Positions 25,110-33,864 of a stretch of 64,000 nucleotides of DNA are shown one piece after another (within the stretch, counting starts at the first letter, position 1; every line of letters starts with the position of its first letter). Location of the stretch: positions 1,701,493 through 1,765,492 of the forward strand of contig CAWFLL010000004.1 of the NCBI GenBank assembly GCA_963816785.1, written 5' to 3'. The notes under the pieces are model-generated. The model did no database searches. It saw nothing but the letters and a program-made list of their open reading frames with translations, and was not told the origin of the DNA. The DNA comes from VRUE01 sp963816785 (GTDB taxonomy: Bacteria > Actinomycetota > Thermoleophilia > Solirubrobacterales > 70-9). The translations under genes and the position numbers were made by a program.

Positions 25110-26450
25110 ATGGAGGCCACCGCGACAACCGCTCCCCGCCCGGCAACGGGGCCGGCGCAGCGCCGGTTGCCCCCGGGCCCGCGGCTCCCGACCCTCGTTC
25201 AGACCGCGATCTGGTCGCGGCAGGCGCGCCGGCTGCTGTTCGCCTGCCGCGAGCGCTACGGGAGCATCTTCACGCTGAAGATCGTCCACGAAGGGACCTG
25301 GGTGATGGTCTCCGACCCGGAGGCCGTCAAACAGGTCTTCACCGGCGACCCCCGCGTCTTCCACGCCGGCGAGGGGAACCGGATCCTGGAACCGGCACTC
25401 GGCCCCAACTCGCTCCTCGTACTCGATGAGAAGCCCCACATCAGCCAGCGCCGGCTGCTGCTGCCGCCCTTCCACGGCGAGCGGATGCAGGGCTACCGCG
25501 AGACGATGAGTGAGATCGCGGCGCGGGAGATCGAGAGCTGGCCGACCGGCGTCCCCCACAGCCTGCGGCCGCGGATGCAGGCGATCACCCTGGACATCAT
25601 CCTCCGCACTGTCTTCGGCGTGGGCGAGGGGGAGAGGATGGCCGAGCTGCGGGCCGCCCTCCGCGATTTCCTCGACCTGACCACGAATCCGCGACTCGTC
25701 CTGCCTGCGATCCTGCTCGGCCCCAGCGGGGTGACCCGGCTGCGCTGGTTCCGCGAGCGGATCGAACGGGTCGACCGGTTGATCTATGAGGAGATCGCCG
25801 AGCGTCGCCGGACGGACGATCTCGATCAACGCGAGGACATCCTCTCGCTGCTGGTCGCCGCGCGGCACGAGGACGGCAGCCCGATGAGCGACGAGGAGAT
25901 GCGCGACGAGCTGCTGACCCTGCTGGTCGCCGGCCATGAGACGACCGCGACCTCCCTCGCCTGGGCGGTCGAGCGGATGTCCCGCCATCCCGAGAAGCTC
26001 GACCGCCTCCGCGAGGATGTCGAGGCCGGCGAGGACGCTTATCTGACGGCGACGATCCAGGAGACGCTGCGCCTGCGGCCGGTGATCTCGATCGTCGTAC
26101 GCCGCCTCACCGAGGCGGTCGAGATCGGCGGCTACGAGATTCCCGCGGGGGCCTCCGTCACCCCCTGCATCTACCTCGTCCACGCCAACCCCGAGACCTA
26201 CCCCGAACCGAGCCGCTTCCTGCCGGAGCGCTTCCTCGACAACCCTCCCGGCACCTACACCTGGATCCCGTTCGGCGGCGGCGTCCGGCGCTGCCTCGGC
26301 GCCTCCTTCGCCCAGTTCGAGATGGCAGTCGTGCTCGAGGAGCTGGTCAAGCGCCACCGGATCCGACCCTCGAGGCCGGAGCCCGAGCGTGTCTTCCGCC
26401 GCGCGATCACCGAGACCCCGCGCCGCGACGCGGAGGTCATCCTCAACTAG
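25110..26450 (+). CDS. Cytochrome P450
   Basis: 446 residues, soluble bacterial type. I-helix motif AGHETT near residue 275, K-helix ETLRLRP, and the haem loop FGGGVRRCLG with the Cys ligand near residue 395 are intact. The start ATG 25110 (MEATATTAPRP) was chosen because the upstream open frame only mirrors the divergent esterase. The sequence HISQRRLLLPPFHGERM fits the group of P450s related to CYP110/CYP138-like families, whose substrates are fatty acids or terpenoid-like compounds; the substrate here is unknown. No ferredoxin gene is adjacent. Confidence 0.95.
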   Translation: MEATATTAPRPATGPAQRRLPPGPRLPTLVQTAIWSRQARRLLFACRERYGSIFTLKIVHEGTWVMVSDPEAVKQVFTGDPRVFHAGEGNRILEPALGPNSLLVLDEKPHISQRRLLLPPFHGERMQGYRETMSEIAAREIESWPTGVPHSLRPRMQAITLDIILRTVFGVGEGERMAELRAALRDFLDLTTNPRLVLPAILLGPSGVTRLRWFRERIERVDRLIYEEIAERRRTDDLDQREDILSLLVAARHEDGSPMSDEEMRDELLTLLVAGHETTATSLAWAVERMSRHPEKLDRLREDVEAGEDAYLTATIQETLRLRPVISIVVRRLTEAVEIGGYEIPAGASVTPCIYLVHANPETYPEPSRFLPERFLDNPPGTYTWIPFGGGVRRCLGASFAQFEMAVVLEELVKRHRIRPSRPEPERVFRRAITETPRRDAEVILN

Positions 26451-26986
26451 GTGGGCCCCCGGTACGGGGTTGGCTTCCCGAGGGGCAGGGGGATCGGATC
26501 AGGCCGGCCCTCGACCTTGACGGTGAGCCACACGCGCTTGCGGCCGATAACGCGGATTCCCCCTGGCCATGCGGTGCGCGCCCGATCGGCGCAGGGCTCG
26601 AACACGACCTCGCTGAACCCTGGCGCACGGCCGATCGCCGTCGTCGGGTTGCCGTTGCGGTCGCGCAGCCGGCCGTAGTAGAGGAAGACTCGGTGCTTTC
26701 GGCCAGGCGGGACGCTCAGGGCCACCGACGCATTTCCTGCAACCAGGACCGGCATCTTCGCGATCAGCTGACCGCTTTGCGTTTCGCTCATCTGCCCAAG
26801 CGGATGCCGGAAAACACCAAGGGGGCCCGCGGCGATCGACTTCTGTCGCCAGTTCGCGGGACCGGGCCCGTCGGTGACCGGCCCCTGCTCGCAGCTCGCG
26901 ACCTGGGTGCCCGCGGCGGACGCCTGCGAGGCACCGATCAGCAACACGAGAGCCGCCAGGGGCGCCAGTCTCTTGGTGAGGCCCAC
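26447..26986 (-). CDS. Secreted protein of unknown function
   Basis: 179 residues from GTG 26986. Signal peptide KRLAPLAALVLLIGASQASA. The mature part begins near GTQVASCEQGP and has two cysteines (SCEQ and EPCAD) that could form a disulfide, and a beta-rich C-terminal half (SVALSVPPGRKHRVFLYYG, IRVIGRKRVWLTVKVEG). I do not recognise the family. The open frame continues upstream to 27133 but that part is antisense to nrdJ. Confidence 0.7.
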   Translation of the reverse strand: MGLTKRLAPLAALVLLIGASQASAAGTQVASCEQGPVTDGPGPANWRQKSIAAGPLGVFRHPLGQMSETQSGQLIAKMPVLVAGNASVALSVPPGRKHRVFLYYGRLRDRNGNPTTAIGRAPGFSEVVFEPCADRARTAWPGGIRVIGRKRVWLTVKVEGRPDPIPLPLGKPTPYRGPT

Positions 26987-27057
26987 GGGCAGAAAGGCTA
27001 GCGGCGCCCCGGATGGCCGGCCGCAGGACCAGCAGCGATCGAAGCTGTCACGCCTGC

Positions 27058-30000
27058 TCAGCCGCAGCCGGTGTTGTTGCCGCAGCTGCTGCAGGTGTAG
27101 CAGGAGCCGGTGCGCTGCATCATCCCGCCGCACTGCTCGCAGGCGGGGCCGAGGTCGAGGCCCGACATCTTCGCCGGGACGACCGGCGGGGTTTCGGTGA
27201 AGGCCTCCGCGGCAGGCACGGCCTCGCCGCCCGAGGCCTTTGCATCCTCGGCGCCATTGCCGCCGTTTCCGTTCCCCGGCTTGGAGTGGCCGTTGCCGCC
27301 ATTGGTGGGGCCATCGGAAGCCGGGCCGGCCTCGGCGCCGAGCGCGAGCTGCGTCGTCTCCGCCTCCCGCTTCGCCCGGACCTCCTGGGTGAGGATGCCG
27401 AGGTCCTCGAGCTCGTCGACGTCCTCGATGAAACGGCTCGCCAGCCAGCGCATGATGTAGTCCGGCATCGATTTGGCGAATGGGATCTCGGGGTTCTGGG
27501 TCATCCCCTCCGGCTCGAAGCGCATGTAGCTGAACTTGCGCACGAAGACGTCGAGCGGGACGCCGTACTGGAGGCCGATTGAGATCGCCGTGGCGAAGGC
27601 GTTCAGCAGCCCCCGCATCGTCGAGCCCTCCTTGCCGATGTCGGTGAGGAAGATCTCGCCGACCGAGCCGTCCTCGTACTTGCCGGCGGTGATGTAGCCC
27701 TCGTGCCCGGCTATCCAGAACTTGTGGGTGATCGACTCGCGCTCGCGCGGCATCCGTTTGCGCTCCGGCGGGGCAGCAGCGGCGACCTCCGCCTCGGCCT
27801 GCTTCTCATCCTGGGCGTCGGTGCGGAGCGCCTGCGCGGTCTTCGAGCCGTCGCGATAGATCGCAAGCGCCTTCAGGCCGCCCTTCCAGCCGCGGGTGTA
27901 GGCATCGGAGATGTCTGCGACGGTCGCCGACTGCGGCAGGTTCACGGTCTTCGAGATCGCGCCGGAGATGAACGGCTGGGTCGCGGCCATCATGTCGATG
28001 TGGCCGGTGTGGGAGATCGCCCGCTCCCCGACCGCGACGTCGAAGACGGGCAGGTGCTCGTCCTTCAGCCCCGGCGCGCCGACGATCGTGTTCTTCGCGG
28101 CGATGTGGGCGTCGATCTGCTCGACCCGCGGCTCGGCGTACCCGAGCGTCTGCAGCGCCAAGGGCACCGAGCGGTTGACGATCGTCATCTGCCCGCCGCC
28201 GACCAGCTCCTTGAACTTGACCAGGGAGAAGTCGGGCTCGATCCCGGTCGTGTCGCAGTCCATCAAAAATGAAATCGTGCCGGTCGGCGCGAGGACGCTG
28301 GCCTGGGCGTTGCGGTACCCGTGCTCCTCGCCGAGCGCGACCGCCTGGTCCCAGGCCCGCTGCGCGGCCTCGAGCAGGTCCCCCTTGATCCCGGTCGGGT
28401 CGATGTCGTAGGCGGCGTCGCGGTGCATCCGCATCACACCGTTGTGGGGCTCCCGGTTGCGCTCGTACTCGGCGTAGGGGCCGGTCGCCCCGGCGGCGAT
28501 CTGCGCCGACTGGCGGTAGGCGCGTCCGGTCATCAGCGCCGTGATCGCGGCGGCGACGTTGCGGCCCTGATCCGAGTCGTAGGGGAGACCGTCGGACATC
28601 AGCAGCGCGCCGAGGTTGGCGTAGCCGAGGCCGAGCTGGCGGAAGGCGTTCGCGTTCTCGCCGATCTGCTCGGTCGGGTAGCTGGAGAAGCCGACGATGA
28701 TCTCCTGGGCGAGGAAGACGATGTCGACGGCGTGCTCGAAGTCCTCGACGTCGAAGGTCCCGTCCTCGCGGCGGAACTTCATCAGGTTGAGCGAGGCCAG
28801 GTTGCAGGCCGAGTCGTCGACGTGCATGTACTCGCTGCATGGGTTGGAGGCGTTGATCCGGCCCGACTCCGGGCAGGTGTGCCAGCGATTGATGACCGAG
28901 TCGTACTGGACGCCGGGGTCGGCGCAGCGCCAGGCGGCGTCGGCGATCTGGTCCATCAGCTCGCGCGCCGGCAGCGTCTTCGTCGGCTCACCGGTCGTGC
29001 GGGCGGTCAGGCTCCAGTCCTCGCCGGCCTCGACCGCCTCCATGAAGTCGTCGGTGACGCGCACCGAGTTGTTGGCGTTCTGGTACTGGATCGAGGTGAA
29101 GCCGTCGCCGTCGATCGACATGTCGAATCCGGCGTCGCGCAGCGCCGCCGCCTTCTTCTCCTCGTCGGCCTTGCACCAGATGAAGTGCTCGATGTCGGGG
29201 TGGTCGACGTCGAGCACGACCATCTTCGCCGCGCGCCGGGTCTTGCCCCCCGACTTGATCGTCCCGGCCCAGGCGTCGGCGCCGCGCATGAAGCTGACCG
29301 GGCCGGAGGCGAGGCCGCCCTTGGAGAGCGGCTCGACCGAGCTGCGGATGTTGGAGAGGTTGATCCCCGACCCCGAGCCGCCGCGGAAGATCTTGCCCTC
29401 CTTGGTGTTCCAGTCGAGGATCGACTCCATCGTGTCCTCGACGCTGAGAATGAAGCAGTTGTGAACGGCAATGTTGTTGGTCAGATACTCACCGGACTCG
29501 GTCTGGATGTCGTAGACCTCCTGCACACCGAGCGCCTCGATTGCGACGATCTCCTCCTCACGCAGGTCCGGGCAGGCCTTCGGATTGCGCAGCTCGAGGG
29601 ACTCGAGCAGGCGGCGTTGCTTTTCCTCTGCGACGAATCCGATCAGCTCTGCGAAGCGGGCCCGCTCCGAGCCGATGCTGATCGAGAGCTCGTGCAGGTC
29701 GTACCGATCACTCCGCTTCTCTCGCTTGTGGAGCCTGCGAGAGTAGATTCCAAGCGAGTTGAGGAGGATCTGGAGATCCTCCGTCCACTGCTCACCGATC
29801 ACCGCGAACCCGATTCGGGCGTTCTCGTAGCCGTCCTCGCGACGCACGGTCACGTAGCCATCCGCCTGGAACACGCTGCGCAGGTAGGCACAGATCTCCT
29901 CGTGGGTGGCGGTCCATAGCCGCGAGGGAACGCGAATCTCCGTCCCACGCGGGGCTAGCTCCCAGCGCTCGACGAAATCGCGAAGCACCTCTCCGTAGAG

Positions 30001-31068
30001 GCGAATCCTCCGCACCTCGACCTCCTGCGTTTCGGCCGCCCGCACCTTGCGATGCACGTCGGGCAGAGCGACGTCGAGGTTCTCCATCACCCAGGCGTAC
30101 TCGTAATCGTTGGCGACCAGGAACTCGACGGTCAGGGAGTTGTTCGTGCCGTCTTGATACTCACCGACGAAGCCGTCGGCCTGCAGCCAGCCGGCGAGTG
30201 CCGCCTCGGCGCGGTCGACGCGCGTCGTCTCGTCGAGGGCCTCGAAGTGGTCGGCACCGTCGAACTCCGTCGCGGCGGGGCCGCCCGCCGCGACTAGTGC
30301 ACGGTCGGCAACCTTGGCCCGGTGTGGGTGAAGGTGGAGTCGCATTCCCGGCGCGAGTTGATCGACACGAAGCCACTGAGGGTCGGTGCGTCGCCGCGAG
30401 ACCGCCTTGACCACATGGTCCGGCGTAGCTTCGACGAAGCCGCCGTTGCGCAGCTTCACGCGCATCACGGTCTTGCGGCCGTTGTGCTTGACCGCAACAA
30501 CCCGTGTCACGCCGTTTGCGTCGTAGACCTCGCGGTCCGTCTGGTTTCCCTCGACCAGCTCCCCGATGGGGATCATGCCCTCTGGAGTCGAGACGAGCGC
30601 GTGGTAGGGCTGGCAGGCCGAGCACTGCGGCCGCTCCTCGAAGCCGACGTTGAACCAGACCGGCGAGTTGAAGGCCGCCTTCTGGTTGAGCAGGATCGAG
30701 GTCAGCTCGGCTTCGAAGGCCTCGGTGTCTGCGTCGGACGCGAAGTAGCCGCCGTCGCGCCCCCACTCGGAGATCGTCCCGGCGACCCTGCCGATCATCT
30801 GTTTGACCGAGCGCTCGCGCTGCTCGCTCCCGAGCTGCCCGCGGAAGTACTTCTGGGCGACGATGTTGGTCGCGTTCTGAGACCAGCTCTTCGGGAACTC
30901 GACCCCGCGCTGGGCGAATGCCGGGCTCTCGGGATCGCCGATCACGGCGTCCCGGGTCTCCCACTCGACCTCGTCGAAGGGGTGGGTCCCCGGCGAGGAG
31001 AAGCGCCGCTCTATCGAAAGGCCCTGGAGGTCAGTTTGGTTCGTGCTCATGGCGGTCCTGGACATCAA
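27058..31068 (-). CDS. nrdJ: Adenosylcobalamin-dependent (class II) ribonucleotide reductase with intein
   Basis: Makes deoxyribonucleotides with a B12-derived thiyl radical. The 1336-residue precursor holds an N-extein (1-151), an intein (152-537) and a C-extein (538-1336), giving a 950-residue enzyme. Conserved points: FNSPVWFNVG, the active-site triad segment NPCSEYMHVDDSACNLASLNL, and a C-terminal zinc-ribbon-like tail with CEQCGG and SCYTCSSCG. Start is ATG 31068, or ATG about 31050 (MSTNQTDL). No cobalamin riboswitch is visible upstream. A low-quality NrdR-box-like sequence lies about 100 bases before the start. Confidence 0.96.
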   Translation of the reverse strand: MMSRTAMSTNQTDLQGLSIERRFSSPGTHPFDEVEWETRDAVIGDPESPAFAQRGVEFPKSWSQNATNIVAQKYFRGQLGSEQRERSVKQMIGRVAGTISEWGRDGGYFASDADTEAFEAELTSILLNQKAAFNSPVWFNVGFEERPQCSACQPYHALVSTPEGMIPIGELVEGNQTDREVYDANGVTRVVAVKHNGRKTVMRVKLRNGGFVEATPDHVVKAVSRRRTDPQWLRVDQLAPGMRLHLHPHRAKVADRALVAAGGPAATEFDGADHFEALDETTRVDRAEAALAGWLQADGFVGEYQDGTNNSLTVEFLVANDYEYAWVMENLDVALPDVHRKVRAAETQEVEVRRIRLYGEVLRDFVERWELAPRGTEIRVPSRLWTATHEEICAYLRSVFQADGYVTVRREDGYENARIGFAVIGEQWTEDLQILLNSLGIYSRRLHKREKRSDRYDLHELSISIGSERARFAELIGFVAEEKQRRLLESLELRNPKACPDLREEEIVAIEALGVQEVYDIQTESGEYLTNNIAVHNCFILSVEDTMESILDWNTKEGKIFRGGSGSGINLSNIRSSVEPLSKGGLASGPVSFMRGADAWAGTIKSGGKTRRAAKMVVLDVDHPDIEHFIWCKADEEKKAAALRDAGFDMSIDGDGFTSIQYQNANNSVRVTDDFMEAVEAGEDWSLTARTTGEPTKTLPARELMDQIADAAWRCADPGVQYDSVINRWHTCPESGRINASNPCSEYMHVDDSACNLASLNLMKFRREDGTFDVEDFEHAVDIVFLAQEIIVGFSSYPTEQIGENANAFRQLGLGYANLGALLMSDGLPYDSDQGRNVAAAITALMTGRAYRQSAQIAAGATGPYAEYERNREPHNGVMRMHRDAAYDIDPTGIKGDLLEAAQRAWDQAVALGEEHGYRNAQASVLAPTGTISFLMDCDTTGIEPDFSLVKFKELVGGGQMTIVNRSVPLALQTLGYAEPRVEQIDAHIAAKNTIVGAPGLKDEHLPVFDVAVGERAISHTGHIDMMAATQPFISGAISKTVNLPQSATVADISDAYTRGWKGGLKALAIYRDGSKTAQALRTDAQDEKQAEAEVAAAAPPERKRMPRERESITHKFWIAGHEGYITAGKYEDGSVGEIFLTDIGKEGSTMRGLLNAFATAISIGLQYGVPLDVFVRKFSYMRFEPEGMTQNPEIPFAKSMPDYIMRWLASRFIEDVDELEDLGILTQEVRAKREAETTQLALGAEAGPASDGPTNGGNGHSKPGNGNGGNGAEDAKASGGEAVPAAEAFTETPPVVPAKMSGLDLGPACEQCGGMMQRTGSCYTCSSCGNNTGCG
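29458..30615 (-). other. LAGLIDADG intein inside NrdJ (386 residues)
   Basis: The RNR sequence breaks between QCSA and CFILSVEDTMES. The insert begins with Cys1 (CQPYHALVSTPEGMIPIGEL, block A), has block B ATPDHVVKAV with the catalytic His, two LAGLIDADG-type motifs (LAGWLQADGFV near precursor residue 294 and LRSVFQADGYV near 401), block F EVYDIQTESGEYLTNN and ends IAVHN, followed by Cys+1. All splicing residues are present, so it should be active. The intein C-terminus and the Cys+1 are in frame, and the flanking exteins match the family with no gap. Confidence 0.95.
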
Positions 31069-31169
31069 CTGCTCCTCTCACGGCGGCTTTGGGGGGAGCT
31101 GACGAGGATCGTCTCCGAGTCGGACGGAACCCGTCGGGCCGAACCCCGCAAAGGCCGGAGATTTGCGCT

Positions 31170-31185
31170 GCCCTATGTATGGTGA
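31170..31185 (-). promoter_or_regulatory. Possible NrdR box upstream of nrdJ
   Basis: Read on - the sequence TCACCATACATAGGGC matches 11 of 16 positions of the NrdR consensus ACACTATATATAGTGT. NrdR boxes usually come in pairs about 31 bases apart and I see only one, so this is weak. It overlaps the start codon of the divergent hemolysin-III gene. Confidence 0.25.
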
Positions 31186-31943
31186 CAAGGGTGCAAGGCC
31201 GGCGGAACGCACGGCAGGCAGTCGGAGATCGGGCCACCTCCGCCCGGGATTCCGCTGTCGAGAGGGCCGAGGCTGCAAGGGAAGTTGCATCGGATGCGCT
31301 TGCGGCGGTCAAGCCGAAGCTCCGCGGCGTCTCCCACGAGTGGGCCTTCTTCATATCGCTCGGGCTGGGGGCGGCGCTGATCGTCGCCGCCGACACGCCC
31401 CGGGCGACGCTCGCCGTCGCCATCTATGCGGTCAGCCTCTCGGCCCTTCTCGGGACCAGCGCCCTATACCACCGCGTCGAATGGACCCGGCCCAACGTCC
31501 GCCGCTGGATGCGGCGCCTCGATCACTCGATGATCTTCTTCCTCATCGCCGGCACCTACACCCCGTTCGCGCTGCTGGTGCTGGACGGGCCGCTCGCCGA
31601 CGCTGTCCTGGCGGTGGTCTGGGTCGGCGCGGTCATCGGTGCGATCGTCGAGATCGTCTGGATCGAACACCCGAAATGGGTGGCGGCTCTCGTCTACCTC
31701 TCGCTTGGCTGGGTTGCATTGATCAGCTTCCCCGGGCTATGGGAGGAGATTGGCGTGGGCGGGACCCTGCTGGTCGCCGTCGGAGGGCTCCTCTACACGG
31801 TCGGCGCCGTCGTCTACGCAACCCAGCGCCCCGACCCCAACCCGCGGGTCTTCGGCTACCACGAGATCTTCCACCTCTTCGTGATCCTCGCCGCCGCCGC
31901 GCACTTTGCCGCGATCGCCTTCTTCGCCCTGCCCGCGGCCTGA
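31179..31943 (+). CDS. Hemolysin III / PAQR family membrane protein
   Basis: 254 residues; the first ~45 form a charged Ala/Arg/Glu helix, then seven membrane segments. Family motifs: SALYHRVEW and RRLDHSMIFFLIAGTYTPFALL, and the C-terminal HEIFHLFVILAAAAHF with the metal-binding histidines of the PAQR/ceramidase-like superfamily. Bacterial members are called hemolysin III or YqfA; the activity is uncertain and may be a membrane hydrolase. ATG 31179 was chosen, just divergent from nrdJ. Confidence 0.92.
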   Translation: MVTRVQGRRNARQAVGDRATSARDSAVERAEAAREVASDALAAVKPKLRGVSHEWAFFISLGLGAALIVAADTPRATLAVAIYAVSLSALLGTSALYHRVEWTRPNVRRWMRRLDHSMIFFLIAGTYTPFALLVLDGPLADAVLAVVWVGAVIGAIVEIVWIEHPKWVAALVYLSLGWVALISFPGLWEEIGVGGTLLVAVGGLLYTVGAVVYATQRPDPNPRVFGYHEIFHLFVILAAAAHFAAIAFFALPAA

Positions 31944-31998
31944 CCGAGGACGAGGTCTCGTGTTGCGCTAGGCCGCGACGGTCTGCTCGAGTTGAGGC

Positions 31999-32745
31999 TC
32001 AGGCCAACGCCGCCGCCGCGCGCTCCTGCGCGGCCTCGATCAGCGCCAGCACCTCGGTCTCGCGGCCGCCCTGGATCAGCTCGACCGGGTCGGGGTCGCC
32101 GTTGACGATCCCCTCGAAGAACTCCTTGCGGTCCTGATAGGTCGGCAGGGTGTCCTTGGCCCAGCCGCGGGCGCCGTTGAGGATCACCGCCAGCCGCGCG
32201 TAGTCCTCGCCGAACAGCTCCGAGATCTCCCGCTTCATCCGCTTCGCCAGCGCCGGCGAGGCCCCCGCGGTGGAGATCGCGATCGCCAGCGGGCCGGTGC
32301 GGACGATCGCCGGCAGGATGAAGTTGCAGAGCGGCGGCACGTCGACGACGTTGACCAGCATCGCGCGCTGCTCGGCATCGTCGTAGACGCCGATGTTGAC
32401 CTCGCTGTCATCAGTGGCCGCGATCACCATGAAGGCCTGCTCGAGGTCGGCGGCCCCGGCGTAGGTCCGTTTCTCCCACTCGATCGACCCCTCCTCCGCC
32501 AACGCCTCCAGCTCGGGGTGGGCCACCGGCGCGATCAGGGTCACGTCGGCGTCGCAGGTGAGCAGCCCCTCGACCTTCTCCAGTCCGATGTCGCCGCCGC
32601 CGATCACGAGGCAGCGCCGGCCCTTCAGCTTCAGGCAGGCGATGTAGAACGGGGTCTCCAGCATGTCGCGCACGCAGGACTGGTCGCAGATCCCCTTGCG
32701 GAGCTGGCAGACGCAATCCTTGCCGGCGTAGGCCTGGGCGGGCAT
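31999..32745 (-). CDS. Precorrin-2 dehydrogenase / sirohydrochlorin ferrochelatase-like (CysG N-terminal type)
   Basis: 248 residues. The Rossmann start RRCLVIGGGDIGLEKVEGLL, the LIAATDDSEVN-type segment (MVIAATDDSEVN), VNVVDVPPLCNFILPAIV and ISTAGASPALAKRMKREI match the siroheme synthase N-terminal family, which oxidises precorrin-2 with NAD. Odd: a Cys-rich leader CVCQLRKGICDQSC precedes the domain (residues 12-25), with five cysteines if CVC is counted in full. The start at 32745 includes it; an ATG just before LETPFYIACLK would exclude it. Siroheme or B12 synthesis would feed the B12-dependent NrdJ, but no cob genes are nearby. Confidence 0.88.
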   Translation of the reverse strand: MPAQAYAGKDCVCQLRKGICDQSCVRDMLETPFYIACLKLKGRRCLVIGGGDIGLEKVEGLLTCDADVTLIAPVAHPELEALAEEGSIEWEKRTYAGAADLEQAFMVIAATDDSEVNIGVYDDAEQRAMLVNVVDVPPLCNFILPAIVRTGPLAIAISTAGASPALAKRMKREISELFGEDYARLAVILNGARGWAKDTLPTYQDRKEFFEGIVNGDPDPVELIQGGRETEVLALIEAAQERAAAALA

Positions 32746-32777
32746 AGCGCCCAAGGTTAGTGATGGGGAATAACCAA

Positions 32778-32852
32778 GCCGCCCCCGGACGCGGGAGCGG
32801 GGACCCATCCATCTCTGACTCTCTGGGTCCCCGCGGGAGCAGAGGAGGCGGC
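32778..32852 (+). repeat. Boundary palindromic repeat, copy 4
   Basis: 75 bases with the same ends as the nuo copies: GCCGCCCCCGGAC-GCGGGAGC at the left and GCGGGAGC-AGAGGAGGCGGC at the right. Its centre forms a perfect 11-base stem GCGGGGACCCA/TGGGTCCCCGC that differs completely from the centre of copy 2. It lies between the precorrin-2 dehydrogenase start and the epimerase stop. Confidence 0.85.
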
Positions 32853-32853
32853 G

Positions 32854-33786
32854 CTATATGGCGTCCAAGGTGAGGCGCAGCCCGTCCTCGAGGCTCGTCT
32901 CGGCCCGCCAGCCCAGATCCCGCTCGGCCCGGCCGGGGTCGAGCGCGATCCGCTGCACCTCGCCGGTCCGGGCCGGAGCGAACTCGGGCTCGAAGTCATC
33001 GCGGCCGCCCAGCTCGCCGAGCCTTGCGACCAGCTCCAGGACGTCGGTCTCGATCCCGGTGCCGATGTTGATCGGCCCGCTCGCCTCGGACTCCGCCGCC
33101 GCCAGCGCCGCGGCCACCACGTCGCCCACATATATGTAGTCACGGGTCTGGGTGCCGTCCCCGAACACGGTTGGCCGCTCGCCCGCCTCCAGCCGCCCGC
33201 AGAAGATCGCGATCACACCCGCCTCGCCGAGCGGGTCCTGGCGCGGCCCGTAGACGTTGCCGAGCCGCAGGCTCACCCCCCGCAGCCCGTAGAGCCGTTT
33301 GTAGAGCGCCAGATAGCCCTCGGCGGCGTACTTGCTCTGGCCGTAGGCGGCGAGCGGGGCGATCGGCGCCCCCTCGTCGAGCGGAAGGTCCTGCCCCTCG
33401 CCCTCGCCGTAGATCGCGCCGCCGGTGGAGACAAAGACGAAGCGGGGCGATCCCGCGGCGCGCGCGGCCTCCAGCACAAGCGCGGTGCCGCCGACGTTGA
33501 TCGAGGCGTCGAAGGCGGGGTCGTCGACCGACCTGCGGACGTCGATCTGCGCCGCCAGGTGGAAGATTGCCTCCGGCCGCGCCTCCCCGGCGAGCTCGCG
33601 CAGCGCCTCGCCGTCGCGGATGTCGAGCTCGGCCAGAGTCGCGCCCGCCTCCAGCGCCCCTGCGAGGTTCTCGCGGCGGCCGGTCGAGAGGTCGTCGACG
33701 ATCGTCACCTCGTCACCGCGCGCCAACAGCGCGTCGACCAGGTTGGACCCGATGAATCCCGCTCCGCCGGTGACAAGACACCTCAT
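32854..33786 (-). CDS. NAD-dependent epimerase/dehydratase (UDP-glucose 4-epimerase-like)
   Basis: 310 residues, short-chain dehydrogenase of the extended type. NAD motif GGAGFIGSNLVDALLARG, the catalytic triad segment with Ser/Thr in STGGAIYGEG and YGQSKYAAEGYL (YxxxK), and RLGNVYGPRQDPLGEAGVI are intact. Substrate is a nucleotide sugar; GalE-like is most likely but other epimerases have the same motifs. ATG 33786 begins the Rossmann motif directly (MRCLVTGGAG). The stop adjoins a boundary repeat. Confidence 0.92.
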   Translation of the reverse strand: MRCLVTGGAGFIGSNLVDALLARGDEVTIVDDLSTGRRENLAGALEAGATLAELDIRDGEALRELAGEARPEAIFHLAAQIDVRRSVDDPAFDASINVGGTALVLEAARAAGSPRFVFVSTGGAIYGEGEGQDLPLDEGAPIAPLAAYGQSKYAAEGYLALYKRLYGLRGVSLRLGNVYGPRQDPLGEAGVIAIFCGRLEAGERPTVFGDGTQTRDYIYVGDVVAAALAAAESEASGPINIGTGIETDVLELVARLGELGGRDDFEPEFAPARTGEVQRIALDPGRAERDLGWRAETSLEDGLRLTLDAI

Positions 33787-33864
33787 CAGAGCGCCGATCC
33801 TAAGGTGCCCCGCAGAAAGGTGCCCGTCGGGACCGCTGGAGGCCCCTGCTACCCTCGCCGCCCG

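Noticed and set aside
23190..26357. Open frame of 1055 codons on -
   Set aside because: Shadow of the permease, DUF4396, esterase and P450 genes; composition is low in complexity and no domain is recognisable.
31069..31178. Cobalamin riboswitch before nrdJ
   Set aside because: None of the B12-box sequence or its surrounding helices is present in the gap.
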